A stretch of 64,000 nucleotides of DNA from Euzebya sp051004735 (GCA_051004735.1 JBPCKA010000069.1:135169-199168); one strand, 5' to 3'; shown: positions 1-9,241, counted from the first letter of the stretch. Notes: generated by a model not told the origin, from the letters alone. A program made the numbers and translations.

Positions 1-628
1 ACGGCGAACCCACGACCACGGCCAACTGCCCGATCATGATTTCTCTGGGGTCAGCAAGCGTGATCGGGGGATGGTCGGTCTCCTCCACCTCGATCACGGC
101 CAGATCGCTATTCGGGTCGCTGCCGACCAGGCTGGCCGGCACCCGCGAGCCGTCAGCGAAGGTGACCGAGATTCCTGTCACCCCGGCAACCACATGGTGG
201 TTGGTGACGATGTGCCCCTGGTCATCGATGACCACTCCCGAGGCGTTTCCCGTACCTCCCTCGCCAATGCCTCGCACATCAACCCGCACGACCGACGGCA
301 GCACCACCGCCGCGACACTCGACACGCGATCCGTCGACTCGGCCACAGGCAGGGAGGGGGAGGACTGCGGGGACCACAGGCTGACCGCGGCGATTCCGGC
401 CAGCACGCCGACCAGACCAGCGACGGCGGCAACCATCCCGACCACGCGCAGCGGCACCCCGGGTCGGACACGATCATGCGGCGACGGTTGCGGCATCCTC
501 TCAAGAGTGCCCTGTCCACCTGCCTGCGCAGAGGCAGCGACGCCGAGCGCCCGGCGTATGGCCGGTCGGGCTCCCCGGCTTGGTGGCGCCGACAGATCGC
601 CCGAGGTGGACCCGTATCCGTTGGACAT
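1..628 (-). CDS. HtrA/DegP-like trypsin-type serine protease, 3' end beyond window
   Basis: Reads leftwards off the window, so only the first 209 or so residues are visible. The start is the ATG at 628. A polar, proline-containing cytoplasmic N-terminus precedes one membrane segment (about residues 60-85), then a trypsin-like domain begins. The catalytic His lies in TNHHVV (about residue 145) and the catalytic Asp in DPNSDLAVI (about 175); the Ser motif GNSGG and any PDZ domain would be off the edge. Membrane-anchored HtrA proteases degrade or refold damaged envelope proteins in actinobacteria. It is divergent from the operon starting at 713, with an 84-bp shared promoter region. Confidence 0.85.
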   Translation of the reverse strand, partial: MSNGYGSTSGDLSAPPSRGARPAIRRALGVAASAQAGGQGTLERMPQPSPHDRVRPGVPLRVVGMVAAVAGLVGVLAGIAAVSLWSPQSSPSLPVAESTDRVSSVAAVVLPSVVRVDVRGIGEGGTGNASGVVIDDQGHIVTNHHVVAGVTGISVTFADGSRVPASLVGSDPNSDLAVIEVEETDHPPITLADPREIMIGQLAVVVGSP

Positions 629-712
629 GGCGACAGCCTATGACGGTGTCCCGCGACCCGACCGATTGCCTGGGGTCAGGGGCGCCCGCAGCCGGTATCG
701 TGCCGACCACCC

Positions 713-1021
713 ATGATCCTCATCGTTGTCGTCGCTGTCGCACTGGGTGGCCTGCTGGTCTGGGCGTTGTACGCCGAGCAGGTTCCTCCCCGCGGTCGTA
801 CCCGTCCGCTGTCCCTGCCGGTATCGGCAACGGGCGAGGATGTCAGACGACATGACTTCCCCCTGGTGCTGGCCGGGTATGACCCCAAATGGGTCGATGC
901 CCATCTGCGCAATGTCGCAGCCATCCTTGACCGTGCCCGACTGGATCTGGCCGCACAGCGCTCCGTTGATGCGGCATCCGCTGAAGTTGTGACGTTAGGC
1001 TCTGTGCTCGATGACGTATGA
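713..1021 (+). CDS. small membrane-anchored DivIVA-like protein
   Basis: 102 residues. An N-terminal membrane segment (about residues 2-20) is followed by a short DivIVA-type motif, FPLVLAGYDPKWVDAHL (about 48-64), and a short helical tail. In DivIVA/Wag31 proteins this F...GYd...Vd pattern is the N-terminal membrane-targeting module of growth and division scaffolds, here reduced to a minimal form. The gene heads the membrane-protein operon and its 3' end overlaps the next start by 11 bp. No strong ribosome binding site is visible before the ATG at 713, so the start is moderately certain. The precise role is inferred only from the motif. Confidence 0.6.
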   Translation: MILIVVVAVALGGLLVWALYAEQVPPRGRTRPLSLPVSATGEDVRRHDFPLVLAGYDPKWVDAHLRNVAAILDRARLDLAAQRSVDAASAEVVTLGSVLDDV

Positions 1022-2120
1022 GGGTGGGTCCCGGGGGCTCCCACGGGGATGGTCCGGACCGCCGCCCTCGGGGGGTTCGCCGCCGCCCGCACCACCGGGA
1101 CCAGCACCACCGGGACCGGCACCACCGGGACCGGCACCACCGGGACCTCCACAACCGCCGCCGCCGGCACCACCCCTCCCACCTCGACCAGCACCGCCCC
1201 TGATCGACACCGCCACCGCGCCCACCCGCCCGGCGTATGACCTGCAGAGCGGCGTGATCGAATTTCGCCCCCTGCAGTTCACCGACATCCTTGACGGATC
1301 CTTCGCCCTGTTCCGCTCCAGCCTGCGGGTGATGGTGCCAGTGGTCCTGCTGGTCATGGCTCCCGTCCAACTGGTGGCTGCCTTCGCCCAACGCGAGGCC
1401 CTGTCCTTCGGTTTCACCGGGATCCTTGACGATCCCACCGCCGCTGATGCGCTGCTGGGGTCCGGCGGGGTCACCGCCGGACTACTGATCAGCCTGGCGG
1501 TGCAGATGCTGATCGCCCCCATTCTGGCAGGGGTCCTGGTCCACATCGCCGGTGCCCACATGTTCGGACGCCAGGTCACCATGCGACAGGCCGTCCTGGC
1601 CACACTGGGCAAGTCCGGTTGGCTGGTCGGTGCCTACCTGCTGATCGGCCTGGTCCGAGTGCTGTTGCTGGGATTGGCGTTCCTGGCCTTCGCGGCGGGA
1701 TCCGCGGTGGGTGTCACGGTGCTGATCGTGTTGGGAGCAGCCGTGTTCGTGGGGTTGACGCCGTTGTTCGCCGTCATCACCCCGGCGATCATGCTCGAGT
1801 CGGTGGCCCCGGTCGCTGCGATCCGTCATGCCATCACGTTGGCCCAGGGCGCGTATTGGCGGGTTGCAGGCGTCATGCTGGGTACCTCCTTCGTCTTCAA
1901 CCTGTTAGCCCTGCTGCTGGCCGGCATCCCCAACGTCATCGGAGTGGTGGGCGGGCTGGGATTCGGCTGGGTCTTGGTCGGGCTGGCAAGCGTGCTGTCG
2001 CAACTGATCGTCGCCCCCCTGAACGCCAGCGCGATGGTGCTGCTGCACGCCGACCTGCAGATGCGCCAGGAGGGCATGGACTTCGACGTGGTCCTGGGAC
2101 GAATGGCGGTTCCTGCGTGA
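1011..2120 (+). CDS. multi-pass membrane protein with proline-rich N-terminus (glycerophosphodiester phosphodiesterase membrane-domain-like)
   Basis: 369 residues. The first 60 or so residues are Gly/Pro-rich with PPGPA repeats and should be a disordered cytoplasmic tail. A hydrophobic region with about six membrane segments follows, opening with the typical 'FRPLQFTDILDGSFALFR' entry helix seen in actinobacterial proteins annotated as glycerophosphoryl diester phosphodiesterase membrane domain. No catalytic phosphodiesterase motif is seen, so the domain name should not be read as an enzyme activity. Its stop overlaps the next GTG by four bases (GTGA), indicating translational coupling with the DUF4129 gene. 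Confidence 0.7.
   Translation: MTYEGGSRGLPRGWSGPPPSGGSPPPAPPGPAPPGPAPPGPAPPGPPQPPPPAPPLPPRPAPPLIDTATAPTRPAYDLQSGVIEFRPLQFTDILDGSFALFRSSLRVMVPVVLLVMAPVQLVAAFAQREALSFGFTGILDDPTAADALLGSGGVTAGLLISLAVQMLIAPILAGVLVHIAGAHMFGRQVTMRQAVLATLGKSGWLVGAYLLIGLVRVLLLGLAFLAFAAGSAVGVTVLIVLGAAVFVGLTPLFAVITPAIMLESVAPVAAIRHAITLAQGAYWRVAGVMLGTSFVFNLLALLLAGIPNVIGVVGGLGFGWVLVGLASVLSQLIVAPLNASAMVLLHADLQMRQEGMDFDVVLGRMAVPA
1091..1150 (+). repeat. four tandem 15-bp units encoding PPGPA repeats
   Basis: Four near-identical copies of ACCACCGGGACCGGC (the first and last vary slightly) encode the proline-rich N-terminal tail of the membrane protein starting at 1011. The unit is a multiple of three, so copy-number changes would keep the frame. 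Confidence 0.85.
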
Positions 2121-2758
2121 ACCTGCTGTGGGCCCAGCCTGCCGACCCCGATGAGATCCGACGCGTCACCGAACAAGTGCTGTCCCAGGCGGACTATCAG
2201 GCCGCCGGTGGGCCCTCGCTGTTGGATCAGCTGATCAACTACCTTCTGGAGCAGGTCGGACGATTACTGCTGCGCTTCGACACGGGCGGTGGTCCGGGGT
2301 CCATCGTCGCGGCCTTGGTACTGATCGGGGCCGTCGTTGGCCTGGTCATCGGTGTCGCGGTGCTGATCCGGCGGCTGCGACGCTCCGACACCCTCCCGAC
2401 GGTGGTCACCGGTCCGATCGGCCGCGATCCCGTCTCGTGGGCTGCGGAAGCCGAACGCCACGAACGCGAGGGCAACCTTCGCCAGGCACTGCGCTGTCGC
2501 TATCGCGAGACGCTGGCCCGGTTGGCGGCGGCCAACCTGATTGATGAGATCCCGGGCCGCACCACCGGTGAGTATCTACGCGCCGTGAGGCGTGCCGTGC
2601 CTGCGGCCGGGGATCCCTTCGAATCCTTCACGCGACGGTTCGAGGAGACCTGGTACGGCGGCCGTGAAGTCGATGCTGCGCTGCTGTCCGACATCACCGG
2701 GTTTCAGGAGACGGTCATCCACAGCGCTTTGGGCCGTCGCAGGGTCGGTATGTCGTGA
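2117..2758 (+). CDS. DUF4129 domain membrane protein
   Basis: 213 residues from a GTG overlapping the previous stop. The N-terminal amphipathic part (to about 55) is followed by one membrane helix (about 58-82). The C-terminal DUF4129 domain contains the characteristic helix 'GNLRQALRCRYRETLARL' and the 'RFEETWYGG' motif. DUF4129 proteins accompany MoxR/DUF58 genes and DUF4350 proteins in actinobacterial clusters, as here; their biochemical role is unknown. GTGA overlap with the next gene. Confidence 0.85.
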   Translation: MNLLWAQPADPDEIRRVTEQVLSQADYQAAGGPSLLDQLINYLLEQVGRLLLRFDTGGGPGSIVAALVLIGAVVGLVIGVAVLIRRLRRSDTLPTVVTGPIGRDPVSWAAEAERHEREGNLRQALRCRYRETLARLAAANLIDEIPGRTTGEYLRAVRRAVPAAGDPFESFTRRFEETWYGGREVDAALLSDITGFQETVIHSALGRRRVGMS

Positions 2759-3966
2759 CCGCCACCAGCGTGCCGCGTCCACTCCTCAGCGATCGCTCCC
2801 GCGACCGCAGACGACTGCTGTGGCGCTATGGGGTGGGGATCGCCATCGTGGTCCTACTGATCCTGGCGATCGGTCCGCGCGGTTCCTCCGGTCCACCGCT
2901 TGACCCGCGTTCGACCGGGCCGCTGGGCACACGTGGGATCGTCGATGTCCTGGGTGCACTGGGGGCAGACGTCAGCGTGACCAGCGCACTGCCCGAGACT
3001 GATGACACCACCATCCTGGTCATCACCGACAACCTGACTGACGAACAACGCACCGACGTGCAGGACTGGGTCCAGGGCGGGGGACGCCTGATCCTGGCCG
3101 ATCCCTTCAGTGAGTTGGCTCCTGAACTGCTGGGTGTGGCCAGCATCGCGTTCACCGAACCGTCCATCGAACCCGACTGCGCAGATCCGGCCGTCGAAGG
3201 AGTGCAACGAGTGGCGGTGTCCAGCAGTTTTGTCTTCGAACTGCCAGCAGGTGGCACCGGCTGTTTTCCGCGCAACGACGGATTCTGGATGGTGCGTGGT
3301 CCCCAGGGCCAGGGTGAGTTGATCACCATCGGCGGGCCGTTCACGTTGACCAACGAACTGCTGGACGACCAGGACACCTCGGTCTTCCTGGTCAACCTGC
3401 TGAGTCCACAGCCGGGCGGCCGGGTTCGCGTGCTGACCAGCGACGACCCGACTGACACGCCGGAGAGTCTGACCGACCTGCTACCGGATCAGGTGGCGCT
3501 GGCGCTGTTGCAGATTCCGCTGGCGTGGCTGGCACTGGTGTGGTGGCGCGGGCGGCGTCACGGCAAACCGGTCAGTGAGGTCACCCCAGTGCGGATCGAG
3601 GCCGCCGAGACCACGGTCGCGGTGGGCAACCTGCTGTACCGGGCCGGCCGGGCAGCCGACGCCGCTGCCATCATCCGCGCCCAGGTGCACCGCGAGTTGC
3701 TGCGGCGGCTGGGACTGACCGATATGGCCGACCCACAGACCTTCATCGCCATCGCCGCCCATCGAACCGACCTTGACCCCCAGACCCTGCACCAGTTGCT
3801 GTTGGCGCCGCTGCCCGACACCGATCAAGGCCTGACCCGCTTCGCCAACACCGCGGCACACGTCATCGGGGGCATCCGCCAACGGCGGACCGCGGACCCC
3901 AACGATGGCAGCACTGCTCGACCAGGACCTTCGACCCCCACCCACACAGGAGCACCAACCTCGTGA
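2755..3966 (+). CDS. DUF4350 domain-containing membrane protein
   Basis: 403 residues, GTG start inside the previous stop. A membrane anchor at about residues 23-41 precedes an extracytoplasmic DUF4350 region, whose fold resembles the GATase-like domain of ABC-type gliding/transport proteins, with the conserved core 'VQGGGRLILADPFSEL'. A second hydrophobic segment near residues 243-262 is followed by a cytoplasmic helical C-terminus. The usual partners (DUF4129 upstream, MoxR ATPase and DUF58 downstream) are adjacent and coupled by four-base overlaps, so it probably belongs to one envelope complex with them. Enzymatic function is not known. Confidence 0.8.
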   Translation: MTATSVPRPLLSDRSRDRRRLLWRYGVGIAIVVLLILAIGPRGSSGPPLDPRSTGPLGTRGIVDVLGALGADVSVTSALPETDDTTILVITDNLTDEQRTDVQDWVQGGGRLILADPFSELAPELLGVASIAFTEPSIEPDCADPAVEGVQRVAVSSSFVFELPAGGTGCFPRNDGFWMVRGPQGQGELITIGGPFTLTNELLDDQDTSVFLVNLLSPQPGGRVRVLTSDDPTDTPESLTDLLPDQVALALLQIPLAWLALVWWRGRRHGKPVSEVTPVRIEAAETTVAVGNLLYRAGRAADAAAIIRAQVHRELLRRLGLTDMADPQTFIAIAAHRTDLDPQTLHQLLLAPLPDTDQGLTRFANTAAHVIGGIRQRRTADPNDGSTARPGPSTPTHTGAPTS

Positions 3967-5012
3967 GCGATCCCCGCTACCCATCCCAGCCGCCACCATC
4001 CCCGCCCGGCGCGCCCGCGTCCGAGCCCGGCCCGGCGGGCCCCGCACCAGGTCCGGACCCCCGCGCAGCAATTATCGCGGTTCGCGACGAGGTAGCGAAG
4101 GTCGTGGTGGGTCAGGACGGGGCGGTCAGCGGGCTGCTGACCGCCTTGCTGGTCCGCGGGCATGTGCTGCTTGAGGGGGTGCCGGGCACCGCGAAGACCC
4201 TGATGGTCTCGGCCTTGGCGGCGGCTCTTGACCTTGACACGGCACGTGTCCAGTTCACGCCTGACCTGATGCCATCAGACGTGTTGGGCCAAAGTGTCTA
4301 TGACGCCCAGGCCACCTCGCTTGAAGGCGCGTTCCGTTTCCGCCAGGGCCCGGTCTTCACCAACCTGTTGCTGGCCGACGAGATCAACAGGACCCCACCG
4401 CGAACCCAGGCCGCGTTGCTTGAGGCCATGGAAGAACGGCGAGTCACCGTGGAAGGCACCCCGTTGGACCTTCCCTCCCCGTTCCTGGTGGTGGCCACCC
4501 AGAATCCCGTTGAATACGAGGGAACCTATCCGCTTCCCGAGGCCCAACTGGACCGATTCCTGTTCAAGCTGATCGTGGGATATCCCTCCGCCCATGAGGA
4601 GCAGACGGTGCTGACCCGTCATGACGGCGGCATGAATCCCCATGATCTGCGAGGAAGCGGGGTGAAAGCGGTGGCCGGCGCGGAGGAGCTGATGAGTGCT
4701 CGCATCCAGGTGGAAAAGCTACGAACCGACCCAGCCGTCGTGGCCTACATCGTCGCGCTGAGTGAGGCCAGTCGCCAGTCGCCGTCCCTGACACTGGGAG
4801 TCAGCCCGCGTGGATCCACGATGCTGCTGAAGGCGGCCAAGGCGTGGGCGTGGCTGTCGGGGCGAACCTACGTCACGCCTGACGATGTCCAGGCCATGGC
4901 CCTGCCGGCCCTGCGACACCGCGTCCAGGTCCGACCTGATGTCGAGCTTGAGGGAGGCGACGCCGACTCCGTGCTGCAGGGCATCCTGGCAGCCGTGGCG
5001 GTGCCACGATGA
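3963..5012 (+). CDS. MoxR-family AAA+ ATPase
   Basis: 349 residues from a GTG. After a proline-rich leader of about 30 residues comes the AAA_3/MoxR core: Walker A GVPGTAKT (about 65-72), Walker B LLLADEINR with the MoxR 'NRTPPRTQAALLEAMEE' stretch, sensor 1 'VVATQNP', and the C-terminal lid with 'GVSPRGSTMLLKAA'. MoxR ATPases act as chaperones that mature or insert metal-, VWA- or DUF58-containing partners; the partner here is presumably the DUF58 protein encoded directly downstream. Coupled to DUF4350 by a GTGA overlap. Confidence 0.93.
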   Translation: MSDPRYPSQPPPSPPGAPASEPGPAGPAPGPDPRAAIIAVRDEVAKVVVGQDGAVSGLLTALLVRGHVLLEGVPGTAKTLMVSALAAALDLDTARVQFTPDLMPSDVLGQSVYDAQATSLEGAFRFRQGPVFTNLLLADEINRTPPRTQAALLEAMEERRVTVEGTPLDLPSPFLVVATQNPVEYEGTYPLPEAQLDRFLFKLIVGYPSAHEEQTVLTRHDGGMNPHDLRGSGVKAVAGAEELMSARIQVEKLRTDPAVVAYIVALSEASRQSPSLTLGVSPRGSTMLLKAAKAWAWLSGRTYVTPDDVQAMALPALRHRVQVRPDVELEGGDADSVLQGILAAVAVPR

Positions 5013-5013
5013 G

Positions 5014-6453
5014 ATGGTCCAGACTCTGATACCGCCGACCCCGGCGCGAATGGCGCCCGACCCCGGATTGCCGCGGGTGCCGACCACCCGCGCGTGGCCT
5101 GTTCCGACCTGGCGCCTGGCCGCAGGTCTGCTGGTGGTCGCCGTGATTCTGCTGCCGTTCGGCACCGGCGCGGCTGCGGTCTGGGCAGTCGGCAACCTGG
5201 TGGTGATCGGGCTGGCGGTGTTGGATCTGACCCTGGCGCCCTCTCCGGCCACTCTGGGCCTACGACGTCAAGTCGAGCCTGTCATGGTGATCGACACCGG
5301 TGCCCCGCTGCGCTGGAACGTGCAGAACTCGGCCGGCCGGGCGGTCACCGTGGACCTCGCCGACGCGCTGGCCGGATCCCTAAGGGTAACTGATCGTCGT
5401 GCACGGATGCGGGTGCCCTCCCGTGGTCAGGCGTTCGCCGACCGTGTGGTGACCCCGGCCCGACGGGGCCGAATCCAGTTGGGTCTGGTAACCGTGCGCG
5501 TCCACGGTCCGCTGGGCCTGATGATGCGACAGGCCGAGTGCGACCTGACCGCGCAGGTGAGCGTCCACCCGGCCTTCCCCAGCCGCAATGACGCAGAGTT
5601 GGCACTGCAACAGGCCAGGCGGCAGGCCGAGGGTCTGCGAACGGTGCGGTTGCGTGGACAGGGAACCGATTTTGAGTCCCTGCGTGACTACACGCCCGAC
5701 GATGAGACCCGGCGCATCGACTGGGCTGCCACCGCCCGGGCCCTCAAACCCATCGTTCGGACCTACCGGGCCGAGCGCAACCAGCAGGTCTTGATCCTGC
5801 TGGACCACGGCAGAACGATGGCCGGACGCATGGGACGGGTGCCTGTGGACGATGGTGGCAGGGACGGGCACCCCTCCCGGGCCGCGATCGCTCCGCGCCT
5901 GGAACACGCAATGGATGCGGTGATGGCGCTGACCCGGGTCGCCACCGGAATGGGCGACCGGGTCGGCCTGGTCACCTTCAGCGATGTCGTGGGAGCCTCG
6001 GTGCCCCCGCGTACCGGCTCGGCCCAGTTGACCCGCGTGGTGCAGACACTGGCTGACGTCGACGTGGACCTTGTCGAACCCGACTACCGAGCCGCGTTCG
6101 CCGAAGCCTTGGTTCGCTATCGTCGGCGTGCACTGGTGGTGGTGTTGACCGACCTGGCTGCGGCTCCGGTCACCGAGTCGTTGGTGCCTGCCGTGGGGCT
6201 GCTCAGTCGGCGGCACCTGCTGCTCATCGCCTCACCCGTCGACCCGACCGTTCAGGAGTGGACGCGTCGACCTCCACGTGACGCGGCGGGTTCCTATCGC
6301 ATGGCCGCCGCCCTGCGCGGCGACGCCGACCGTCGGCGCGCGGCTGGTCTGCTCAGGCGCACCGGCGCACAGGTGGTGGATGCGCCACCGCAGCGCCTCC
6401 CGTTACGGCTGATCGATGCCTACCTGGACCTGAAGTCGGCCGGTCGGCTGTAG
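5014..6453 (+). CDS. DUF58 (VWA-like) domain protein, MoxR partner
   Basis: 479 residues using the ATG two bases after the moxR-like stop; longer starts would lie inside that gene. Two N-terminal membrane segments (about 30-70) are followed by a periplasmic-type beta region, then the DUF58 signature 'LRDYTPDDETRRIDW' (about 229-243) and a von Willebrand A-like domain with 'ILLDHGRTM'. This is the usual actinobacterial companion of MoxR ATPases. The last 51 bp overlap, convergently, the 3' end of the SpoIIM-like gene on the other strand. Confidence 0.88.
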   Translation: MVQTLIPPTPARMAPDPGLPRVPTTRAWPVPTWRLAAGLLVVAVILLPFGTGAAAVWAVGNLVVIGLAVLDLTLAPSPATLGLRRQVEPVMVIDTGAPLRWNVQNSAGRAVTVDLADALAGSLRVTDRRARMRVPSRGQAFADRVVTPARRGRIQLGLVTVRVHGPLGLMMRQAECDLTAQVSVHPAFPSRNDAELALQQARRQAEGLRTVRLRGQGTDFESLRDYTPDDETRRIDWAATARALKPIVRTYRAERNQQVLILLDHGRTMAGRMGRVPVDDGGRDGHPSRAAIAPRLEHAMDAVMALTRVATGMGDRVGLVTFSDVVGASVPPRTGSAQLTRVVQTLADVDVDLVEPDYRAAFAEALVRYRRRALVVVLTDLAAAPVTESLVPAVGLLSRRHLLLIASPVDPTVQEWTRRPPRDAAGSYRMAAALRGDADRRRAAGLLRRTGAQVVDAPPQRLPLRLIDAYLDLKSAGRL

Positions 6454-7455
6454 GACCGGTACCGGATCCCACAGGATGCGGTCGGACTGGGCCAGTGTTC
6501 CCGTCAGGCCCCGCCTGCCGGCATCGCGGCCCAACACCAACCAGTAGGCCAGGAAGCCGGCCTCTGCCACGACACCGATCGACACCCGCAGCCAGGTCGG
6601 CAGCGCGGAACCGGTCACGAATCCCTCGATCAGCGCGGCGATGCCGAACACCACCACCACACCCGTGACCACGGTGATCGCCCGGCTGGCCTGCTGTCGC
6701 AGGGCGTCTCCGCGGGAGCGGTCGCCCGGATCGATCCAGGCCCATCCCAACGCCAGGCCCATGCCAGCCGCGACGAAGACCGCGGTCAGTTCCAGCAGGC
6801 CGTGCGGCGTGATAAATCCCCAGAAGACCTCACCCACACCGCGGGCGTGGAACAGACCGCCGGCCAACCCGACATTGGCGGCGTTCGTGATCAATACCAA
6901 AATCGTGGGCAGTCCCGCCGCGATGCCGACCGCGAAGGCCAGGAAGCCGACCTGGATGTTGTTCAGGCCCACCTCGGCGAAAAACTGCCCGGACGGCTGT
7001 TCGGAGTAGTAGTCGACGAAATCGCCGGCGAGCAGCACCTCTTGTACCGCCGGTGGGATCCCGGCATCCAGCGCCCGGGGCGACTGTGCCACCCACACAC
7101 CAAGCCCCACTGCCACCCCCATGAACACCATGGCCGCCACCGCGATGTAGCCGCGCAGGTGCCACAGGGCTGCGGGAAAGGTCTCGGTGAAGAACCGGCC
7201 GATCGCGGCAGCCGTACGTGGTCGGCTGCCGTACAGGGTCGCACCGCTGGCCGCCACCAGTTGAGACAGCCGCCCGGTCAGGTCCGGGTCGGCGTAGGTG
7301 GTACGCGCCATCGACAGGTGCGTGGAGGTTCGCTGATAGTCGGCCACCAGGGTGGCGATCTCATCCGCCGTCAGGCTTGACGCGTTACGTTTGGCGAGTT
7401 GGTCCAGCCGATGCCAGGTTGGCTGGTGCAACGCGACGAAGCGATCCAGGTTCAC
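6403..7455 (-). CDS. stage II sporulation protein M (SpoIIM) family membrane protein
   Basis: 350 residues from a GTG (GGTGGG just upstream). A soluble helical N-terminal half of about 110 residues is followed by five to six membrane segments. It has the SpoIIM-family pattern 'NNIQVGFLAFAVGIAAGLP', 'FHARGVG' and 'FITPHGLLEL'. In non-sporulating actinobacteria this family always accompanies RDD and MoxR/DUF58 genes and its role is unknown. It is divergent from the RDD gene (28 bp apart) and convergent with DUF58. Confidence 0.85.
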   Translation of the reverse strand: MNLDRFVALHQPTWHRLDQLAKRNASSLTADEIATLVADYQRTSTHLSMARTTYADPDLTGRLSQLVAASGATLYGSRPRTAAAIGRFFTETFPAALWHLRGYIAVAAMVFMGVAVGLGVWVAQSPRALDAGIPPAVQEVLLAGDFVDYYSEQPSGQFFAEVGLNNIQVGFLAFAVGIAAGLPTILVLITNAANVGLAGGLFHARGVGEVFWGFITPHGLLELTAVFVAAGMGLALGWAWIDPGDRSRGDALRQQASRAITVVTGVVVVFGIAALIEGFVTGSALPTWLRVSIGVVAEAGFLAYWLVLGRDAGRRGLTGTLAQSDRILWDPVPVLQPTGRLQVQVGIDQP

Positions 7456-7483
7456 CCCACCAACCTAGAGGGCACAGGAGACG

Positions 7484-8404
7484 ATGACGACCACGCAGTC
7501 CGACGGCGCCGCGGGGCGCCACTCTGCCCTGTACACGCCCGAGGCGGTCAGGGTCGATCTGCCATTGGCTGATCTGGGCAGTCGGACGCTGGCGATCCTG
7601 ATCGATCTGTTCCTGATGCTGTCGCTGCTGTACCTGGTGCTGATCTTTGGTGCGGCCGCCTTCGGTGTCTCGGGGGGGATCGCACCTGATTGGCTGGCCA
7701 TCGTGGGCGCGTTGGTACTGAACTTCCTGGTGCTGTGGGGCTACCCGACGGGGTGTGAGGCATGGTTCGGTGGCCGGACAGCCGGCAAGGCGGCGCTTGG
7801 CCTGCGTGTCGTGACGGTCGAGGGGGCACCGGTCCGTTTCCGTCATGCCGCAATCCGGGGACTGTTCGCCTTCATCGACTTCTATCTGTTCCTGGGCATC
7901 CCGGCGTTGGTGACCTCGCTGGTGACGCGCAAAGGCCAACGGCTGGGCGATCTGGCCGCCGGCACGGTCACCATCCGTGATCGCTCGGGGACAACACCCG
8001 CTGAACAGGTGGTGTTCTGGCAGGTTCCGCCGACCCTGCAGTCCTATGCCTCCACCATCGACGTTCGCGGGCTCAGCACCGCCGACTACGCCGTCATCCG
8101 CCGATTCCTGCTGCGGTCTGGCTCGCTGAAACCACAGCACCGGGCGCGCATCGCCACCGACATAGCCAACGTGTTGGCGTCTCGGATGAATCACCGGCCG
8201 CCGGCGGGGACCCACCCCGAGGCGATGCTGTTGTGTGTGGCCGCGTTGCTGCAACAGCAGGGCAGCCTCGCGCCGGCGCCGCGCCCTCCTGCAGTAGATT
8301 TGAGGCCGCCCCCGCCTGGACCGGCTGCGCCGTGGTCGCCGCCGGCGACTCCACCCGCCTCGCCCTCGGGCCGTTCGGGTGCGGAGTTCGCGCCACCGTC
8401 ATAA
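7484..8404 (+). CDS. RDD family membrane protein
   Basis: 306 residues; ATG preceded by a good AGGAG ribosome binding site. The RDD domain covers about residues 22-165: 'LGSRTLAILIDLFLML' at helix 1 (with the Arg...Asp pair), a second and third helix, and 'GQRLGDLAAGTVTI' at the end of the domain. The C-terminal 130 residues are cytoplasmic and end in a Pro/Ala-rich tail. Divergent from SpoIIM, a pairing common in actinobacteria. The transported or bound substrate, if any, is unknown. Confidence 0.88.
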   Translation: MTTTQSDGAAGRHSALYTPEAVRVDLPLADLGSRTLAILIDLFLMLSLLYLVLIFGAAAFGVSGGIAPDWLAIVGALVLNFLVLWGYPTGCEAWFGGRTAGKAALGLRVVTVEGAPVRFRHAAIRGLFAFIDFYLFLGIPALVTSLVTRKGQRLGDLAAGTVTIRDRSGTTPAEQVVFWQVPPTLQSYASTIDVRGLSTADYAVIRRFLLRSGSLKPQHRARIATDIANVLASRMNHRPPAGTHPEAMLLCVAALLQQQGSLAPAPRPPAVDLRPPPPGPAAPWSPPATPPASPSGRSGAEFAPPS

Positions 8405-8407
8405 CGG

Positions 8408-8428
8408 CCGGCGTGGGTCGAGCGCCGG
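8408..8428. terminator. GC-rich hairpin between convergent genes
   Basis: CCGGCG / CGCCGG stem (six pairs, nine-base loop) just after the RDD stop and before the end of the hydrolase on the other strand. There is no T-tract, so it is at best a weak or Rho-independent-like bidirectional terminator. Confidence 0.35.
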
Positions 8429-8467
8429 ACAGCGAAATAGTCATCAACTCTGGTTCTGTGCGTTGCC

Positions 8468-9241
8468 TCAGGTGAGATACTGAAGGATCGCGGCGGCCAA
8501 CACGTCGGGCTGTTCCAGCATGACCCAGTGCGCAGCGGTCGGGATGACCTTGACCCGCGACACCGGAATCTGCGCGTGGAGTTCCTCGGTCATCGCGATC
8601 GGCGTGGAGCGGTCGTGATCTCCGACCAGCAACAAGGTCGGCTGTCCGATGTCCTCCCGGCTGATTCGCGGCATGTTGGCCAGCGCACGACAGCTGTTGG
8701 CATACGCCTTGGGGTCGTTGCGCAGGTAGCTGTCTCGTAGCAGGCCGACCAGCTGGGGAAGTTTTGCCTGCGTCCGCGGCGCCAACGCACCCGGCAGCCA
8801 GTCATCGACAATGGCATCCAAACCCTCGGCGTCAACCAGGTCGGCGCGCTTCTCATAGGCGGACAAGGTGTCGGGCTCAAACCATGAGATCCCTCCGACC
8901 AGGACCAGTTGATCGATGGCTTCGGGACGGTCCAGCGCCGCAAGCTGGGCGACCAGGCTGCCCAGGGAATGGCCGACCAGGGTGACCGGCGGCAGTTCCA
9001 GGGCGCTGATCAGCGCCAGGACATCCTGCGTCCACTGCTTGATCGAGTACGAACCTGATGACACCTCGCTGCGCCCGTGCCCACGCAGATCCATGGCGAT
9101 CACGTGGTGGTGGACCGCCAGCGTCTCGATCACGCCGTACCAGGAGTGCAGGGTTCCTCCCAGGCCATGGACCAGCACGATGGGCGGGCCTTCACCTTTC
9201 GAGACGTAATGGTGACGGACGCCGTTGAGCTCTATGAACAT
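8468..9241 (-). CDS. alpha/beta-fold hydrolase
   Basis: 257 residues. The ATG at 9241 is chosen because AAGGA lies eight or so bases upstream; a longer frame to 9343 adds only low-complexity sequence. Complete catalytic triad: nucleophile Ser in VGHSLGS (about residue 92), Asp in LLVGDHDRS, His in TAAHWVML. The oxyanion-hole segment is 'LVHGLGGTLHSW'. A 110-residue cap region follows strand 6. The closest recognisable group is the MhpC/haloperoxidase-like C-C bond hydrolases and esterases; the substrate cannot be read from sequence. It stands alone on this strand. Confidence 0.85.
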   Translation of the reverse strand: MFIELNGVRHHYVSKGEGPPIVLVHGLGGTLHSWYGVIETLAVHHHVIAMDLRGHGRSEVSSGSYSIKQWTQDVLALISALELPPVTLVGHSLGSLVAQLAALDRPEAIDQLVLVGGISWFEPDTLSAYEKRADLVDAEGLDAIVDDWLPGALAPRTQAKLPQLVGLLRDSYLRNDPKAYANSCRALANMPRISREDIGQPTLLLVGDHDRSTPIAMTEELHAQIPVSRVKVIPTAAHWVMLEQPDVLAAAILQYLT

